From an uncultured Clostridia bacterium (GTDB lineage Bacteria; Bacillota; Clostridia; Oscillospirales; Ruminococcaceae), in NCBI GenBank assembly GCA_945876755.1, contig CAMCPM010000012.1, positions 1-64,000 on the forward strand: 64,000 nucleotides of DNA, written 5' to 3'. Made by a program: the position numbers and the translations under genes. The notes beneath the pieces were generated by a model. The model was given only the letters and a program-made list of their open reading frames with translations. It was not told the origin of the DNA and ran no database searches. Every line of letters begins with the position of its first letter. Position 1 is the first letter of the stretch. Positions 25,230 to 33,612 of the stretch are shown one piece after another.

Positions 25230-26816
25230 ATGAAACCAACTATAAAATCAGCAATTGCGATTATTCTTTGCTGCCTTATGTGCGGATGTTCTGTTTCGGA
25301 GGAAAGCCGTGCGGAGCATAATGAGGAAACACAGCTGACATTTTCGGAACAGCCGGATATTAAGTCAGCGGAAATACCTGTGCTTTCAATCGTAACAGAC
25401 AACGGAAAAAATGATTTTGCCGAAAAACCTGTTTCGGAATTTGTTTCGGAACAGATAGCTTCATGGACTCCGGGCTATGTTATTCCGCCTGCGCCGTATT
25501 ATGAGGATTGTAAGATAACATTAAAGAATGGAAACAATACTCTGATAGATTCAGCCGAAGCAAGTGTTAAGGTAAGAGGAAACTGGACTACAAACTATTC
25601 TAAAAAGCCATTCAGAATAAAATTTGCCGAAAAGCAGTCCATGCTTGAGCTTAATGGCGGAGAAGCCTTCAAAAACTGGGTACTGCTGGCAGAATACAAG
25701 GATGCTTCAATGCTCCGAAATAAGACTGCATTTGAATTATCCCGTGAAATTCTGGGAAAGGACGGACTATATGTGTCCGATGCAGCTTTTGTTGATGTTG
25801 AGATAAACGGCGAATACTGGGGAGTATATCTTCTGGCAGAATACCAGCAGGCAAACAAAGGAAGAATAGATATTACCGAACCTGAAGACAATTACGGTGG
25901 GATCGATATAGGATACTTACTCGAATTTGACGGTAATTTCATCAATGAAGAACCGCTGAATCAATTTCATGTTGATTATCATAAAAACGCCGCACTCAAA
26001 CCATTTGACGGAAATGACGGCAGCGGTAGAACAATACGCTGTCTGCCTCTTTTAAACAGCGATCCCAAAAAAGATATCGGTTTTACTATCAAAAGCGATA
26101 TTGTTTCTCAGGAACAGCACGATTTCATTGCCTCATATGTTAATAATGTTTATAATATAATGTATGAGGCTGCATATTATAACAAAGCTTTCATTTTTAA
26201 CGAAGATTATTCGGAAATAATCGAGACTGACGAGCTCACACCTCGGGAAGCGGTTGAAAGAGTTGTTGATGTCAGCTCCTTGGCTGATATGTATATCATA
26301 AGTGAACTTACCTGTGATGCCGACCTTTATTGGTCAAGCTTTTTTATGACAGTTGATTTCGGCGAAAACGGAAACCGTAAGCTGACATTTCAGGCCCCCT
26401 GGGACTTTGATTCTGCTTTGGGAAATAAATCAAGGTGTCCTGACGGCAAAGGCTTCTACGCAGCAAATATAATGCCCGATGTAAACGGAGATACATATGA
26501 AACTATCAATCCGTGGCTTGCTGTAATAAGCTATGAGGACTGGTATCGTGAAATAATCAGTCATAAATGGACAGAATTATACGACAGCGGTGCATTTGAC
26601 AGAGTGTACGAAATGATCGTAAAGGATACAATACAGTATAAGGATGCTTTTGCGAAAAATAACGAGAGATGGGGTATAAGCACCAATGATAATTCTGTTA
26701 CGGGCGAGCTTTCAGATAATGCACTCAAATGCAAGACTCAGGAAGCTGCTGCAATTTATCTTGATGAGTGGCTTCGCAGCAGAGTTGAGTTTATGAATGA
26801 AAACTGGCACAAATAA
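25230..26816 (+). CDS. CotH-family lipoprotein
   Basis: 528 residues with a signal peptide and lipobox (LCCLMCGC), so attached to the outer face of the membrane. The CotH domain covers most of the rest: SVKVRGNWTTNYSKKPFRIK, WVLLAEYKDASMLRNK, the EYQQANKGRI segment, and AMIDATE-like kinase residues in SELTCDADLYWSSFF and FQAPWDFDSALG. CotH proteins are atypical protein kinases (spore coat CotH in B. subtilis); in rumen bacteria they are often secreted and cellulosome-linked. GGAG precedes the ATG. It is a cargo gene with its own promoter and terminator. Confidence 0.88.
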   Translation: MKPTIKSAIAIILCCLMCGCSVSEESRAEHNEETQLTFSEQPDIKSAEIPVLSIVTDNGKNDFAEKPVSEFVSEQIASWTPGYVIPPAPYYEDCKITLKNGNNTLIDSAEASVKVRGNWTTNYSKKPFRIKFAEKQSMLELNGGEAFKNWVLLAEYKDASMLRNKTAFELSREILGKDGLYVSDAAFVDVEINGEYWGVYLLAEYQQANKGRIDITEPEDNYGGIDIGYLLEFDGNFINEEPLNQFHVDYHKNAALKPFDGNDGSGRTIRCLPLLNSDPKKDIGFTIKSDIVSQEQHDFIASYVNNVYNIMYEAAYYNKAFIFNEDYSEIIETDELTPREAVERVVDVSSLADMYIISELTCDADLYWSSFFMTVDFGENGNRKLTFQAPWDFDSALGNKSRCPDGKGFYAANIMPDVNGDTYETINPWLAVISYEDWYREIISHKWTELYDSGAFDRVYEMIVKDTIQYKDAFAKNNERWGISTNDNSVTGELSDNALKCKTQEAAAIYLDEWLRSRVEFMNENWHK

Positions 26817-26834
26817 TTCTCATATATTATCAAA

Positions 26835-26874
26835 ACAAGTGGCTGCTGCGATGTTGTAACAGCCACTTGTTTAT
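26835..26874 (+). terminator. Terminator of the CotH lipoprotein gene
   Basis: ACAAGTGGCTG / CAGCCACTTGT stem followed by TTATT. Confidence 0.8.
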
Positions 26875-27294
26875 TATGATATTAATTGTTCAATACAACA
26901 TTGTCGTTTTTCCAATACTTTGTTTCAAATTGATCAACCGACACAGGCTTTAGGCTAGTGTTGGTTGAGGGAATGATCCTACATTTCCATTTTGGGCTGG
27001 TATTCCTTATTTTATGGAAATAAAAACCTCAACTAATAGCATCTTTCTATTTTTCAAATTCGACATTTGTATAGAAAGGAAAGAATATTGTGGTAACGGA
27101 TATACCCACATCAATGGTTTTGTAAACACTGTTAGTTCTGCATACAGAGAACTTGTAATCGTTCGGACAAGTATACTGCAATCATTAAGTTCCACTTTGT
27201 TCCAATCGGTTAAAGCAGAAATCAATAATTTACAGTCCTAAATTTATGTTTTCATCACGGTTTTTGTTTTTACATATGCTTTTTCGCATGACAA
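26875..27294. other. Gap with a possible minus-strand gene scrap
   Basis: The minus strand at 26882-27010 can be read as STNTSLKPVSVDQFETKYWK, NDNVVLNN, stop, which looks like a protein tail. Open frames on both strands between 27007 and 27241 lack ribosome sites. Nothing here can be assigned. Confidence 0.35.
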
Positions 27295-27708
27295 TTATAA
27301 TATCTCTATCCTGCAAACACACTCCAAATCAATCTCCGTCCCATCCGAAAAAATGATTTTTTTAGCATACTCGTCAATACGCCTCAACTGTCCGCTGAAA
27401 GTAAAATACGCCCCGCCACTTTTCTTTTCATCGGGCACAAAATATTCTACCTTGACCTCGGGGCGCTCAGACAAATTATCCCTCAGAATATTAATCTTGG
27501 CGTTAAGCTCGGAAAGTCTGTCCTCATCAAGTTCCAAACGGCTGTCGGTAAGACGTGCCGCTTCGGATACCTCGGAGTCATATCCCGTAAGTGCCGCAAA
27601 TGGCGAAAACTGCGCCGCACGGTCTGCAATCGCCATTGGCTTATGCTTCTTCAATACGGGACGGGGCAGATCTATTATATCGTCATATTTGTGTTCACCG
27701 TAATACAT
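27295..27708 (-). CDS. YolD-like protein
   Basis: 137 residues of the YolD-like family, which is found next to Y-family polymerases in Firmicutes and their mobile elements. Signature region RAAQFSPFAALTGYDSEVSE. ATG at 27708 lies seven bases after AGGAGG; the GTG two codons earlier is too close to that site. It starts 11 bases after the polymerase gene, forming one operon. Function is poorly known; a role in controlling the partner polymerase is assumed from context. Confidence 0.85.
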   Translation of the reverse strand: MYYGEHKYDDIIDLPRPVLKKHKPMAIADRAAQFSPFAALTGYDSEVSEAARLTDSRLELDEDRLSELNAKINILRDNLSERPEVKVEYFVPDEKKSGGAYFTFSGQLRRIDEYAKKIIFSDGTEIDLECVCRIEIL

Positions 27709-27719
27709 ATCCACACCTC

Positions 27720-29204
27720 CTACGCCTTGTGTCCTCCTACCTGACCGTTGCGCTCAACGGTAGTTGCGCCCTCCTCAAAGTTCATACCCTTGAGGATAGC
27801 GTTTTTGCCATATTTCTTCTTTATCCCAAGCATAGCTTTCTGCATATTTTTCTCACGTTCAAGCCGTCGTACTTCTTCATCTTTTCTGCGTTCTTCCGCT
27901 TCAAAATCAGTGAAAAAGTCAAGCTGCACGTCCGTTTCCTCGGCAACGCTGTTTTCGGGGACAACGTGGTTTGCCACAACATACATTCTGCGGACAAGCA
28001 GTCTGTCATCGACTATTCGATTATACAGCTCGGTCACTTTCTCCATGATGATTTTTGTGGACGAAGTCTGCCGCCCAAGATTAATTGAGCCGTGAGCAGA
28101 TTTAGGTATCTTTCTGCCGTACGGGTCGCTTGTGTACGGTCCGTCATAGCTGTTCGTGCCAAGCATATCATACCCGACGGTAAGCACCATTTGGTCCGTA
28201 ACAAGCCCCTTGTCCACAAGGTCAAGCACAAGCAGGTCGGTCATTTCCCGTACAACAAGCCTGCCCTTTTCAAAATCATAAGGGTGCTGCAAGACCTGTC
28301 CCGAACTGATACTGTTGCTACGGGGCTTATACGCCTTTATGTCTGCAATTGTGCAAGGCTCATACCCCCAAGCATGGTCGATAAGTAGCTCCGCATTTAC
28401 GCCGAACATTTTATACAGCATTTCTTCGTTCCGCAAAGAAAGCGCCGCAATATCTCCCATTGTGAAAATATATCTGTCCTCCAGCTTTTTTGCATAGCCT
28501 TTGCCCACTCGCCAGAAGTCGGTCAGTGGTCGGTGATCCCAAAGCTGCCTGCGGTATGACATTTCATCAAGCTCAGCAATACGCACCCCGTCCTTATCGG
28601 CAGGCATTTTCTTTGCAACGATATCCATTGCCACCTTGCAAAGATACATATTTGTGCCTATCCCTGCCGTTGCGGTAATTCCTGTCGTTTCAAGCACATC
28701 TTTTATCATCAAAATTGCAAGCTCACGGGCGGTCTTTTTATATGTTTGCAGATAAGAAGTAACGTCAATAAAAACCTCGTCGATTGAGTAAACGTGTATA
28801 TCCTCGGGAGCAATGTATTTCATATATATCTGATAGATTTTTGTGCTGACCTCCATATAATGCGCCATCTGCGGCGGGGCAACGATATAGTCTATTTCAA
28901 GGGCAGGGTCATTTTGCAGCTCGGGCATATTGTATGATTTTCCCGTAAAAGTGCGGTTCGGCGCTTTGTAACGCCTTTGCTTGTTTGCGTTTGAGACGGC
29001 TTGTATAACTTCAAACAGCCGAGGTCTGCCGGGTATGCCGAGAGATTTGAGTGCAGGAGAAACCGCAAGACATATGGTCTTTTCGGTGCGGCTCTCGTCT
29101 GCCACAACAAGATTTGTTGTAATCGGGTCAAGCCCTCTTTCAACGCACTCCACGCTTGCGTAAAAAGATTTCAGATCAATTGCAATATATGATTTTTCCT
29201 GCAT
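27720..29204 (-). CDS. Y-family DNA polymerase (UmuC/DinB-type lesion bypass)
   Basis: 494 residues. The catalytic core has D10 in YIAIDLKSFYASVEC, the SIDE motif (VYSIDEVFIDV), a helix-hairpin-helix with the little-finger domain, and a clamp-binding-like QLDFF near residue 440. Such polymerases copy past DNA damage at the cost of mutation. GGAGG is 8 bases before the ATG. A -35/-10 pair (TTGCAT, 17 bases, TATAAT) lies on the minus strand at 29235-29263. I see no clear LexA box. With YolD this is the common Firmicutes mobile cassette. Confidence 0.92.
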   Translation of the reverse strand: MQEKSYIAIDLKSFYASVECVERGLDPITTNLVVADESRTEKTICLAVSPALKSLGIPGRPRLFEVIQAVSNANKQRRYKAPNRTFTGKSYNMPELQNDPALEIDYIVAPPQMAHYMEVSTKIYQIYMKYIAPEDIHVYSIDEVFIDVTSYLQTYKKTARELAILMIKDVLETTGITATAGIGTNMYLCKVAMDIVAKKMPADKDGVRIAELDEMSYRRQLWDHRPLTDFWRVGKGYAKKLEDRYIFTMGDIAALSLRNEEMLYKMFGVNAELLIDHAWGYEPCTIADIKAYKPRSNSISSGQVLQHPYDFEKGRLVVREMTDLLVLDLVDKGLVTDQMVLTVGYDMLGTNSYDGPYTSDPYGRKIPKSAHGSINLGRQTSSTKIIMEKVTELYNRIVDDRLLVRRMYVVANHVVPENSVAEETDVQLDFFTDFEAEERRKDEEVRRLEREKNMQKAMLGIKKKYGKNAILKGMNFEEGATTVERNGQVGGHKA

Positions 29205-29234
29205 TTCATCGCCTCCTCCGTGTTATCTATATCA

Positions 29235-29263
29235 ATTATAGCACAAAAGTTCGATAAATGCAA
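29235..29263 (-). promoter_or_regulatory. Promoter of the polymerase/YolD operon
   Basis: Minus strand TTGCAT (29258-29263), 17-base spacer, TATAAT (29235-29240), 30 bases before the start. Confidence 0.75.
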
Positions 29264-29371
29264 TGGAAATGTTTTGTAATGTATAACATAATTTTATGAC
29301 AATCCACCAAAACACAGTTATATATTATACCTCTGAAGGAACAAAAAGTTCCGATTAAAGGAGGTATAGTC

Positions 29372-29452
29372 ATGCTAAGAAAAATACTTGAAGCGGTAAA
29401 ACAGCTTCTGGAGATTGTTATCAAATTTTTCGGTAAGCGAGCGTTCGGGTGA
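29372..29452 (+). CDS. Small amphipathic peptide (26 residues)
   Basis: Begins MLRKILEAVKQLLEIVIKFF. AAAGGAGG is spaced seven bases from the ATG, a near-perfect site. The helix would be amphipathic with a basic face, as in type I toxin or modulin-like peptides. From about 29415 a second frame stays open to 29561 (ERSGETIPETVVEKIIEAAV and onward), so either a frameshift split one longer gene or two small genes overlap. A terminator follows at 29551. Confidence 0.5.
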   Translation: MLRKILEAVKQLLEIVIKFFGKRAFG

Positions 29453-29550
29453 GACAATTCCCGAAACGGTTGTGGAAAAAATCATTGAAGCAGCCGTGGT
29501 TTCGGTTGCCGCAGTTTTGTGCGCAATAATTGATTCGATACTCGAAGACA

Positions 29551-29591
29551 AAGGGACATAGCCGTTCTGGCTATGTCCCTGATTTTTTGAA
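29551..29591 (+). terminator. Terminator after the small peptide region
   Basis: AGGGACATAG / CTATGTCCCT stem with a nine-base loop, then GATTTTTTG. It closes a short transcription unit starting near 29340. Confidence 0.85.
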
Positions 29592-29600
29592 GGAGGTAAT

Positions 29601-29885
29601 ATGTTTGATTCAGAACGCTACCTGACCCGTGGAGTTCAGAATGAGATTCCGTTTGAACTCCAACTCTTTATGTGGAGCCTTATCGACATACTCCCCGAGC
29701 CGAAGGACTATCTGCAAGTCTTTCGGCTTTCTGTTTGCGATGACGTTCAGCACATTATCCATGAGCAGGAAAATCCCGAATATCATCGGGAGTACAAGAT
29801 TAAAACTTCAAATCCTGTTACAGCTAAAGTCTATGTGATAGATGGCGGCGACCACAGCACCATGCTTTTATCGGAAGAATATTAA
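29601..29885 (+). CDS. DUF960-family protein
   Basis: 94 residues. The family pattern is clear: a start with RYLTRGVQNEIPFELQLFMW and an end with VYVIDGGDHSTMLLSEEY. Function unknown. GGAGG precedes the ATG. It is the first gene of a three-gene unit with an amidoligase and a glutamine amidotransferase, with 54 bases to the next start. The same neighbours are common in Firmicutes plasmids and integrative elements as far as I recall, which suggests a joint role. Confidence 0.82.
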   Translation: MFDSERYLTRGVQNEIPFELQLFMWSLIDILPEPKDYLQVFRLSVCDDVQHIIHEQENPEYHREYKIKTSNPVTAKVYVIDGGDHSTMLLSEEY

Positions 29886-29939
29886 CACAGGGCAAGTTGA
29901 AAGGCTTGCCCATTTTCTATTTTGGGAGGAGATTAAAAA

Positions 29940-31043
29940 ATGAACGAAACCTTTGTATGTACCCACTGCGGAGAAACCTGGGATATTGAGGACAGAAACT
30001 GCTTTGACGGCTCCGAGCTTTGCCCCGATTGCTTTGATGAAGAAACCGTTGTCTGCGAAAATTGTGGAAGACGAATTTGGGCGGACGACGCTGCCGACAG
30101 CAGTATTGTCCTATGTCAACGCTGCTACGACAACTATTACACAAGCTGCGAAAACTGCGGACGCACAATTCATCAAGACGATGCCTATTACTTCGATGAT
30201 GGCGATGATTACCCCTACTGCCACAGCTGTTATGAACAGCGTTCGGGAAGCGAGTATATCCACGATTACAACTTCAAACCCGAGCCGATTTTCTATGGCG
30301 ACAGTACGCGATATTTCGGTGTAGAACTTGAAATTGATAACGGCGGTCACGACGACTCAAATGCCGAGAAGATATGCGATGTTGCCAACACCGACGATGA
30401 AAAGAGAATCTACATAAAGCATGACGGCAGTTTGAACGAAGGCATGGAAATCGTTACGCACCCCATGTCGTTAGAGTATCATCTCAACGAAATGCCATGG
30501 GAAGATGTGATGAATAAAGCCAAAAGCCTTGGTTATCTCTCCCATAAAACCAACACCTGCGGCTTGCATATCCATGTTAATCGTACTGCGTTTGGTGATA
30601 ACCGTGAGGAACAGGATGAATGTATTTCAAGGGTACTATTTTTCGTTGAACGCTTTTGGCAGGAGCTTTTGAAATTCTCACGAAGAAGTGAAAGTCAGCT
30701 TGCACGCTGGGCGGCACGTTATGGAATAAAGGAAAATCCAAAAGCCACCCTTGACAACGCCAAAAAGAATTACTCGGGACGGTACACCTGCGTAAATCTT
30801 ACGAATTATCACACGATTGAATTCCGTATTTTTCGCGGTACTTTGAAGTACAACACACTTGCGGCAACTTTGCAGTTGGTAAACAAGATTTGCGACATTG
30901 CCGTTAGCATGACCGATGAAGAACTGACTTTGCTGAACTGGTGCGACTTTGTTTCAAGCGCGGAAGAGCCGGAGCTTATCACTTATCTTAAAGAGCGTGT
31001 GCTTTATGTAAACGAACCCGTTGAATGTGAGGAGGACATGTAA
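29940..31043 (+). CDS. Amidoligase with N-terminal zinc ribbons
   Basis: 367 residues. The first 105 carry repeated CxxC pairs (CTHCGETW, CPDCFDE, CENCGRRIW, CQRCYD, CENCGRTI, CHSCYEQ), so two or three zinc ribbons. The rest fits the amidoligase family (glutamine-synthetase-like fold, ATP-dependent amide bond formation): FGVELEIDNGG, IKHDGSLNEGMEIVTHPMSL and TCGLHIHVNRTAFG. GGAGG precedes the ATG. The stop shares a base with the following amidotransferase start. The partner domains suggest ammonia or an amine is joined to a protein or small acceptor; the acceptor is unknown. Confidence 0.87.
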   Translation: MNETFVCTHCGETWDIEDRNCFDGSELCPDCFDEETVVCENCGRRIWADDAADSSIVLCQRCYDNYYTSCENCGRTIHQDDAYYFDDGDDYPYCHSCYEQRSGSEYIHDYNFKPEPIFYGDSTRYFGVELEIDNGGHDDSNAEKICDVANTDDEKRIYIKHDGSLNEGMEIVTHPMSLEYHLNEMPWEDVMNKAKSLGYLSHKTNTCGLHIHVNRTAFGDNREEQDECISRVLFFVERFWQELLKFSRRSESQLARWAARYGIKENPKATLDNAKKNYSGRYTCVNLTNYHTIEFRIFRGTLKYNTLAATLQLVNKICDIAVSMTDEELTLLNWCDFVSSAEEPELITYLKERVLYVNEPVECEEDM

Positions 31044-31975
31044 TGTGCTGTTTATTTGGTTTAATTGATTATGGAAATACATTTTCTGCACGGGAGAAAA
31101 ACAAGATTATCAAAATTCTTTCTACCGAATGTGAGGCGAGGGGAGTTGATGCGACGGGAATTGCTTTCAACACTCACACGGGACTTCACATTTTCAAGAG
31201 ACCGCTTGCCGCACATCAGTTGTGGTATCGTATTCCCGAAAACGCAAATATCATTATGGGACACACCCGTATGACTACTCAGGGTAGTGAGAAGTTCAAC
31301 TACAACAATCACCCCTTCCCGGGGCATGTTGACAAGATGAGTTTTGCACTTGCGCACAACGGTGTTCTGCATAATGACATAAGACTCAGAACAACGGAAC
31401 AGCTTCCCCATACGCATATTCAGACGGACAGTTATGTTGCGGTGCAGCTGATAGAAAAAGAAAACGCCCTCGGCTTTGATGCCATACGCAAAATGGCTGA
31501 AAAGACTGAGGGCTCTTTTTGTTATACGATACTTGATGATAAAAATAATCTTTACATTGTCAAAGGCGACAATCCTATGGCGCTGTACAAATTCAATGGA
31601 TTTTATCTGTATGCGAGCACGGACGAGATACTGACAAGGGCAATAAAAAGGTTGGGTTTCACCAATTACAGCAAGGTGAACATTTCCTGCGGAGATATCC
31701 TGAAAATCAATGCGTATGGAACAATCGAGGTGCAGCAATTTGAGTTTCCCGACCCGTTTGGAGATTACTACGGCTTTTTTCGCGAAACGGCATACGACGA
31801 TGACGCTATCGACACGCTGACCGACTATGCCGGGTATTTCGGGATCAATGAGGAAGATGTAGTTATGCTGCTGGATTATGGTTATGATGAGCTGGAAATC
31901 GAGGAAATGCTCTATGAGCCTATGATTATGCAGGAGTGTATCTCTGAGCTTAGAATGATGGAGATGTGCTTATAA
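31043..31975 (+). CDS. Class II glutamine amidotransferase
   Basis: 310 residues beginning MCCLFGLIDYG, where Cys2 would be the N-terminal nucleophile after Met removal. Further class II markers: IMGHTRMTTQG and ALAHNGVLHN. It hydrolyses glutamine to supply ammonia. Only the glutaminase domain is present, with a C-terminal acidic helical tail, so the acceptor reaction must be done by a partner, most simply the overlapping amidoligase. Confidence 0.88.
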   Translation: MCCLFGLIDYGNTFSAREKNKIIKILSTECEARGVDATGIAFNTHTGLHIFKRPLAAHQLWYRIPENANIIMGHTRMTTQGSEKFNYNNHPFPGHVDKMSFALAHNGVLHNDIRLRTTEQLPHTHIQTDSYVAVQLIEKENALGFDAIRKMAEKTEGSFCYTILDDKNNLYIVKGDNPMALYKFNGFYLYASTDEILTRAIKRLGFTNYSKVNISCGDILKINAYGTIEVQQFEFPDPFGDYYGFFRETAYDDDAIDTLTDYAGYFGINEEDVVMLLDYGYDELEIEEMLYEPMIMQECISELRMMEMCL

Positions 31976-31978
31976 AAT

Positions 31979-32019
31979 TATCCCGACGGAGTTCTAAAAC
32001 GCTCTGTCGGGATTTTTTT
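31979..32019 (+). terminator. Terminator of the amidoligase operon
   Basis: TCCCGACGGAG / CTCTGTCGGGA stem with a TTTTTTT tail. Confidence 0.85.
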
Positions 32020-32323
32020 AGAATAATTTAGGATAATCTGTTCTGCCGTCAGCTATATGATAAATTTCAATAATATCCGTACCGACTTTATAAAAGCAAA
32101 GGTATTTTTCACAAATCAGAACTCTGAATCCCATATCGGCAATTTGCGAATATTTGGGTTCGACGCCAAGATATGGATTATCTTCAAGCAGCGCAATTGT
32201 GTTCAATATCTTATCTGTAATTTTTTGTGCAGACTTAACGCCGACAAGATGAATGTGAATGTCGGCTATTTCATTAAGTTCATCCCATGCAGAGGCAAGA
32301 AGTTCAATTTTATATTTACGCAT
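32018..32323 (-). CDS. RelE/ParE-family toxin
   Basis: 101 residues. YKIELLASAWDELNEIADIH and GFRVLICEKYLCFYKV follow the RelE/ParE fold; the conserved late segment is IYHIADGRTDY. ParE types poison gyrase, RelE types cut mRNA; which applies is unclear. The start overlaps the antitoxin gene by eight bases. AGGAG lies ten bases upstream of the ATG. Confidence 0.87.
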   Translation of the reverse strand: MRKYKIELLASAWDELNEIADIHIHLVGVKSAQKITDKILNTIALLEDNPYLGVEPKYSQIADMGFRVLICEKYLCFYKVGTDIIEIYHIADGRTDYPKLF

Positions 32324-32582
32324 TATTGTATTTCTCCTGCAATCTTGCTTTTGCATCGGTTAAAGATACATTCGGCTCACCGGAGATCTTGCGCTGTTCG
32401 GCGATTTTCAGCTTTGACTGTAAACGGAGAATTTCTTCATGCTTTTCAAAAGCTTCAATGCTCATAACAACAATATCACCTTCACCGTTTTTAGTTATAT
32501 ATATAGGCTCGTCAACTTCATGTGCAAGCGCCGAAACCTTGCTGTAATCATTTCTTAGCATAGTAGAACTTTTAATAATCAT
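32316..32582 (-). CDS. Phd/YefM-family antitoxin of the RelE/ParE pair
   Basis: 88 residues. MLRNDYSKVSALAHEVDEPI followed by YITKNGEGDIVVMSIEAFEK is the Phd/YefM core. GAGGAGG precedes the ATG. It is first in a two-gene operon with the overlapping toxin. The family usually represses its own promoter together with the toxin. Confidence 0.87.
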   Translation of the reverse strand: MIIKSSTMLRNDYSKVSALAHEVDEPIYITKNGEGDIVVMSIEAFEKHEEILRLQSKLKIAEQRKISGEPNVSLTDAKARLQEKYNNA

Positions 32583-32659
32583 TGTTATTCCTCCTCATTA
32601 ATTATTCTGACATTATTATATCATAATTATGCTTTCATATCAATAGCAAATACAAATTT

Positions 32660-32800
32660 TTAAAGAAGTCTGAAAGTGTAAAGTTAGGCTTTGACCTGCG
32701 TTACAAAGTGTAAATAAATGCGGAAAATGATTTTATTTTTACACTTTATATGGCTTTTGACAGGTGCAAGTTAGGGTGTACTTTATTTTTACAGAAAGGT
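32660..32800. promoter_or_regulatory. Candidate res site of the resolvase
   Basis: Several copies of AAGTGTAAA-like sequence in both orientations: AAAGTGTAAAGTTAGG, ACAAAGTGTAAATAAA and the inverted TTTATTTTTACACTTTATA, plus GTTAGGGTGTACTTTATTTT. This spacing of inverted half-sites just upstream of a resolvase gene is typical of res sites. 32583-32659 shows nothing else. Confidence 0.5.
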
Positions 32801-32808
32801 GCGTTATT

Positions 32809-32928
32809 ATGGAAAACAAAAAATTGGCATATTTAATTATTGACAATATGAGTGAGGAACAACTTGAAATATTCGTGGCATTTATGCTTTCACTTTTGAA
32901 TATGAAAAAGGAAGAGCTGATAAAATGA
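32809..32928 (+). CDS. Small protein upstream of the resolvase (39 residues)
   Basis: MENKKLAYLIIDNMSEEQLE and on to KKEELIK, with AAAGGTG before the ATG and the stop overlapping the resolvase start (ATGA). Looks like a coupled leader gene or small accessory protein. No family recognised. Confidence 0.6.
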   Translation: MENKKLAYLIIDNMSEEQLEIFVAFMLSLLNMKKEELIK

Positions 32929-33479
32929 ACATAGCTTACGTCAGAGTGTCAACTGTCGAACAAAATGAGGCACGGCAGGTTGAAGCACTTGAAAAATACA
33001 AAATCGACAAGTGGTATATCGAAAAAATCTCAGCAAAAGATGTTAACCGTCCCAAGCTGCAACAGATGCTTGATTTTGCCAGAGAAGGTGACACAATTTT
33101 CGTACACGATTTTACCCGCCTTGCACGCAGCACAAAGGACCTGCTCGATATTGTTGAGCAATTGAAAGTCAAGGGTATTCACCTTGTTAGCAACAAAGAA
33201 AGTATTGACACTTCGACTCCAACCGGCAAGCTTATGCTGACTTTTCTTGCCGGGATAGCCGAGTTTGAACGTGAAAATCTGCTGGAACGGCAGCGTGAGG
33301 GCATTGCCATTGCCAAGCGGAATGGTGTGTATAAAGGTCGCAAACCCTTCTCATCGGACAAGTTTGAGGAGTTGTATCAGGAATATTTGTTGCGGAAAAT
33401 CTGCAAGACGGAATTTGCGAGGCTGTTGGGTGTTTCACGTCCTACGCTTAATCGGTTGATCAGAGATAAGGGAAGATAG
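32925..33479 (+). CDS. Serine resolvase / invertase
   Basis: 184 residues. Resolvase catalytic domain with Ser9 in YVRVSTVEQN, DFTRLARS and the long E helix (GIAEFERENLLERQREGIAI), then a C-terminal helix-turn-helix (CKTEFARLLGVSRPTLNRLI). Small serine recombinases of this class resolve cointegrates or dimers of plasmids and transposons. The putative res site is directly upstream. It is distinct from the large recombinase at 46284. Confidence 0.92.
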   Translation: MNIAYVRVSTVEQNEARQVEALEKYKIDKWYIEKISAKDVNRPKLQQMLDFAREGDTIFVHDFTRLARSTKDLLDIVEQLKVKGIHLVSNKESIDTSTPTGKLMLTFLAGIAEFERENLLERQREGIAIAKRNGVYKGRKPFSSDKFEELYQEYLLRKICKTEFARLLGVSRPTLNRLIRDKGR

Positions 33480-33511
33480 GCGTTCCTTCATTCCGCGTTC
33501 CGATTGAAACA

Positions 33512-33563
33512 AAACCGTATATATATCCTTTTTAACGCAAAAAAATGGTTATATATACGGTTT
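33512..33563. terminator. Bidirectional terminator
   Basis: AAACCGTATATATA / TATATATACGGTTT inverted repeat between the convergent resolvase and lipoprotein genes, T-rich on both strands. Confidence 0.6.
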
Positions 33564-33612
33564 ATTTTTTATCGGAACAGAGTACAGGGTAAGGTGTAAC
33601 CTCAATTCAATA

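Noticed and set aside
27007..27241. Opposed open frames of about 70 codons on both strands
   Set aside because: Neither has a ribosome site or a recognisable family; at best the minus strand holds a gene scrap.
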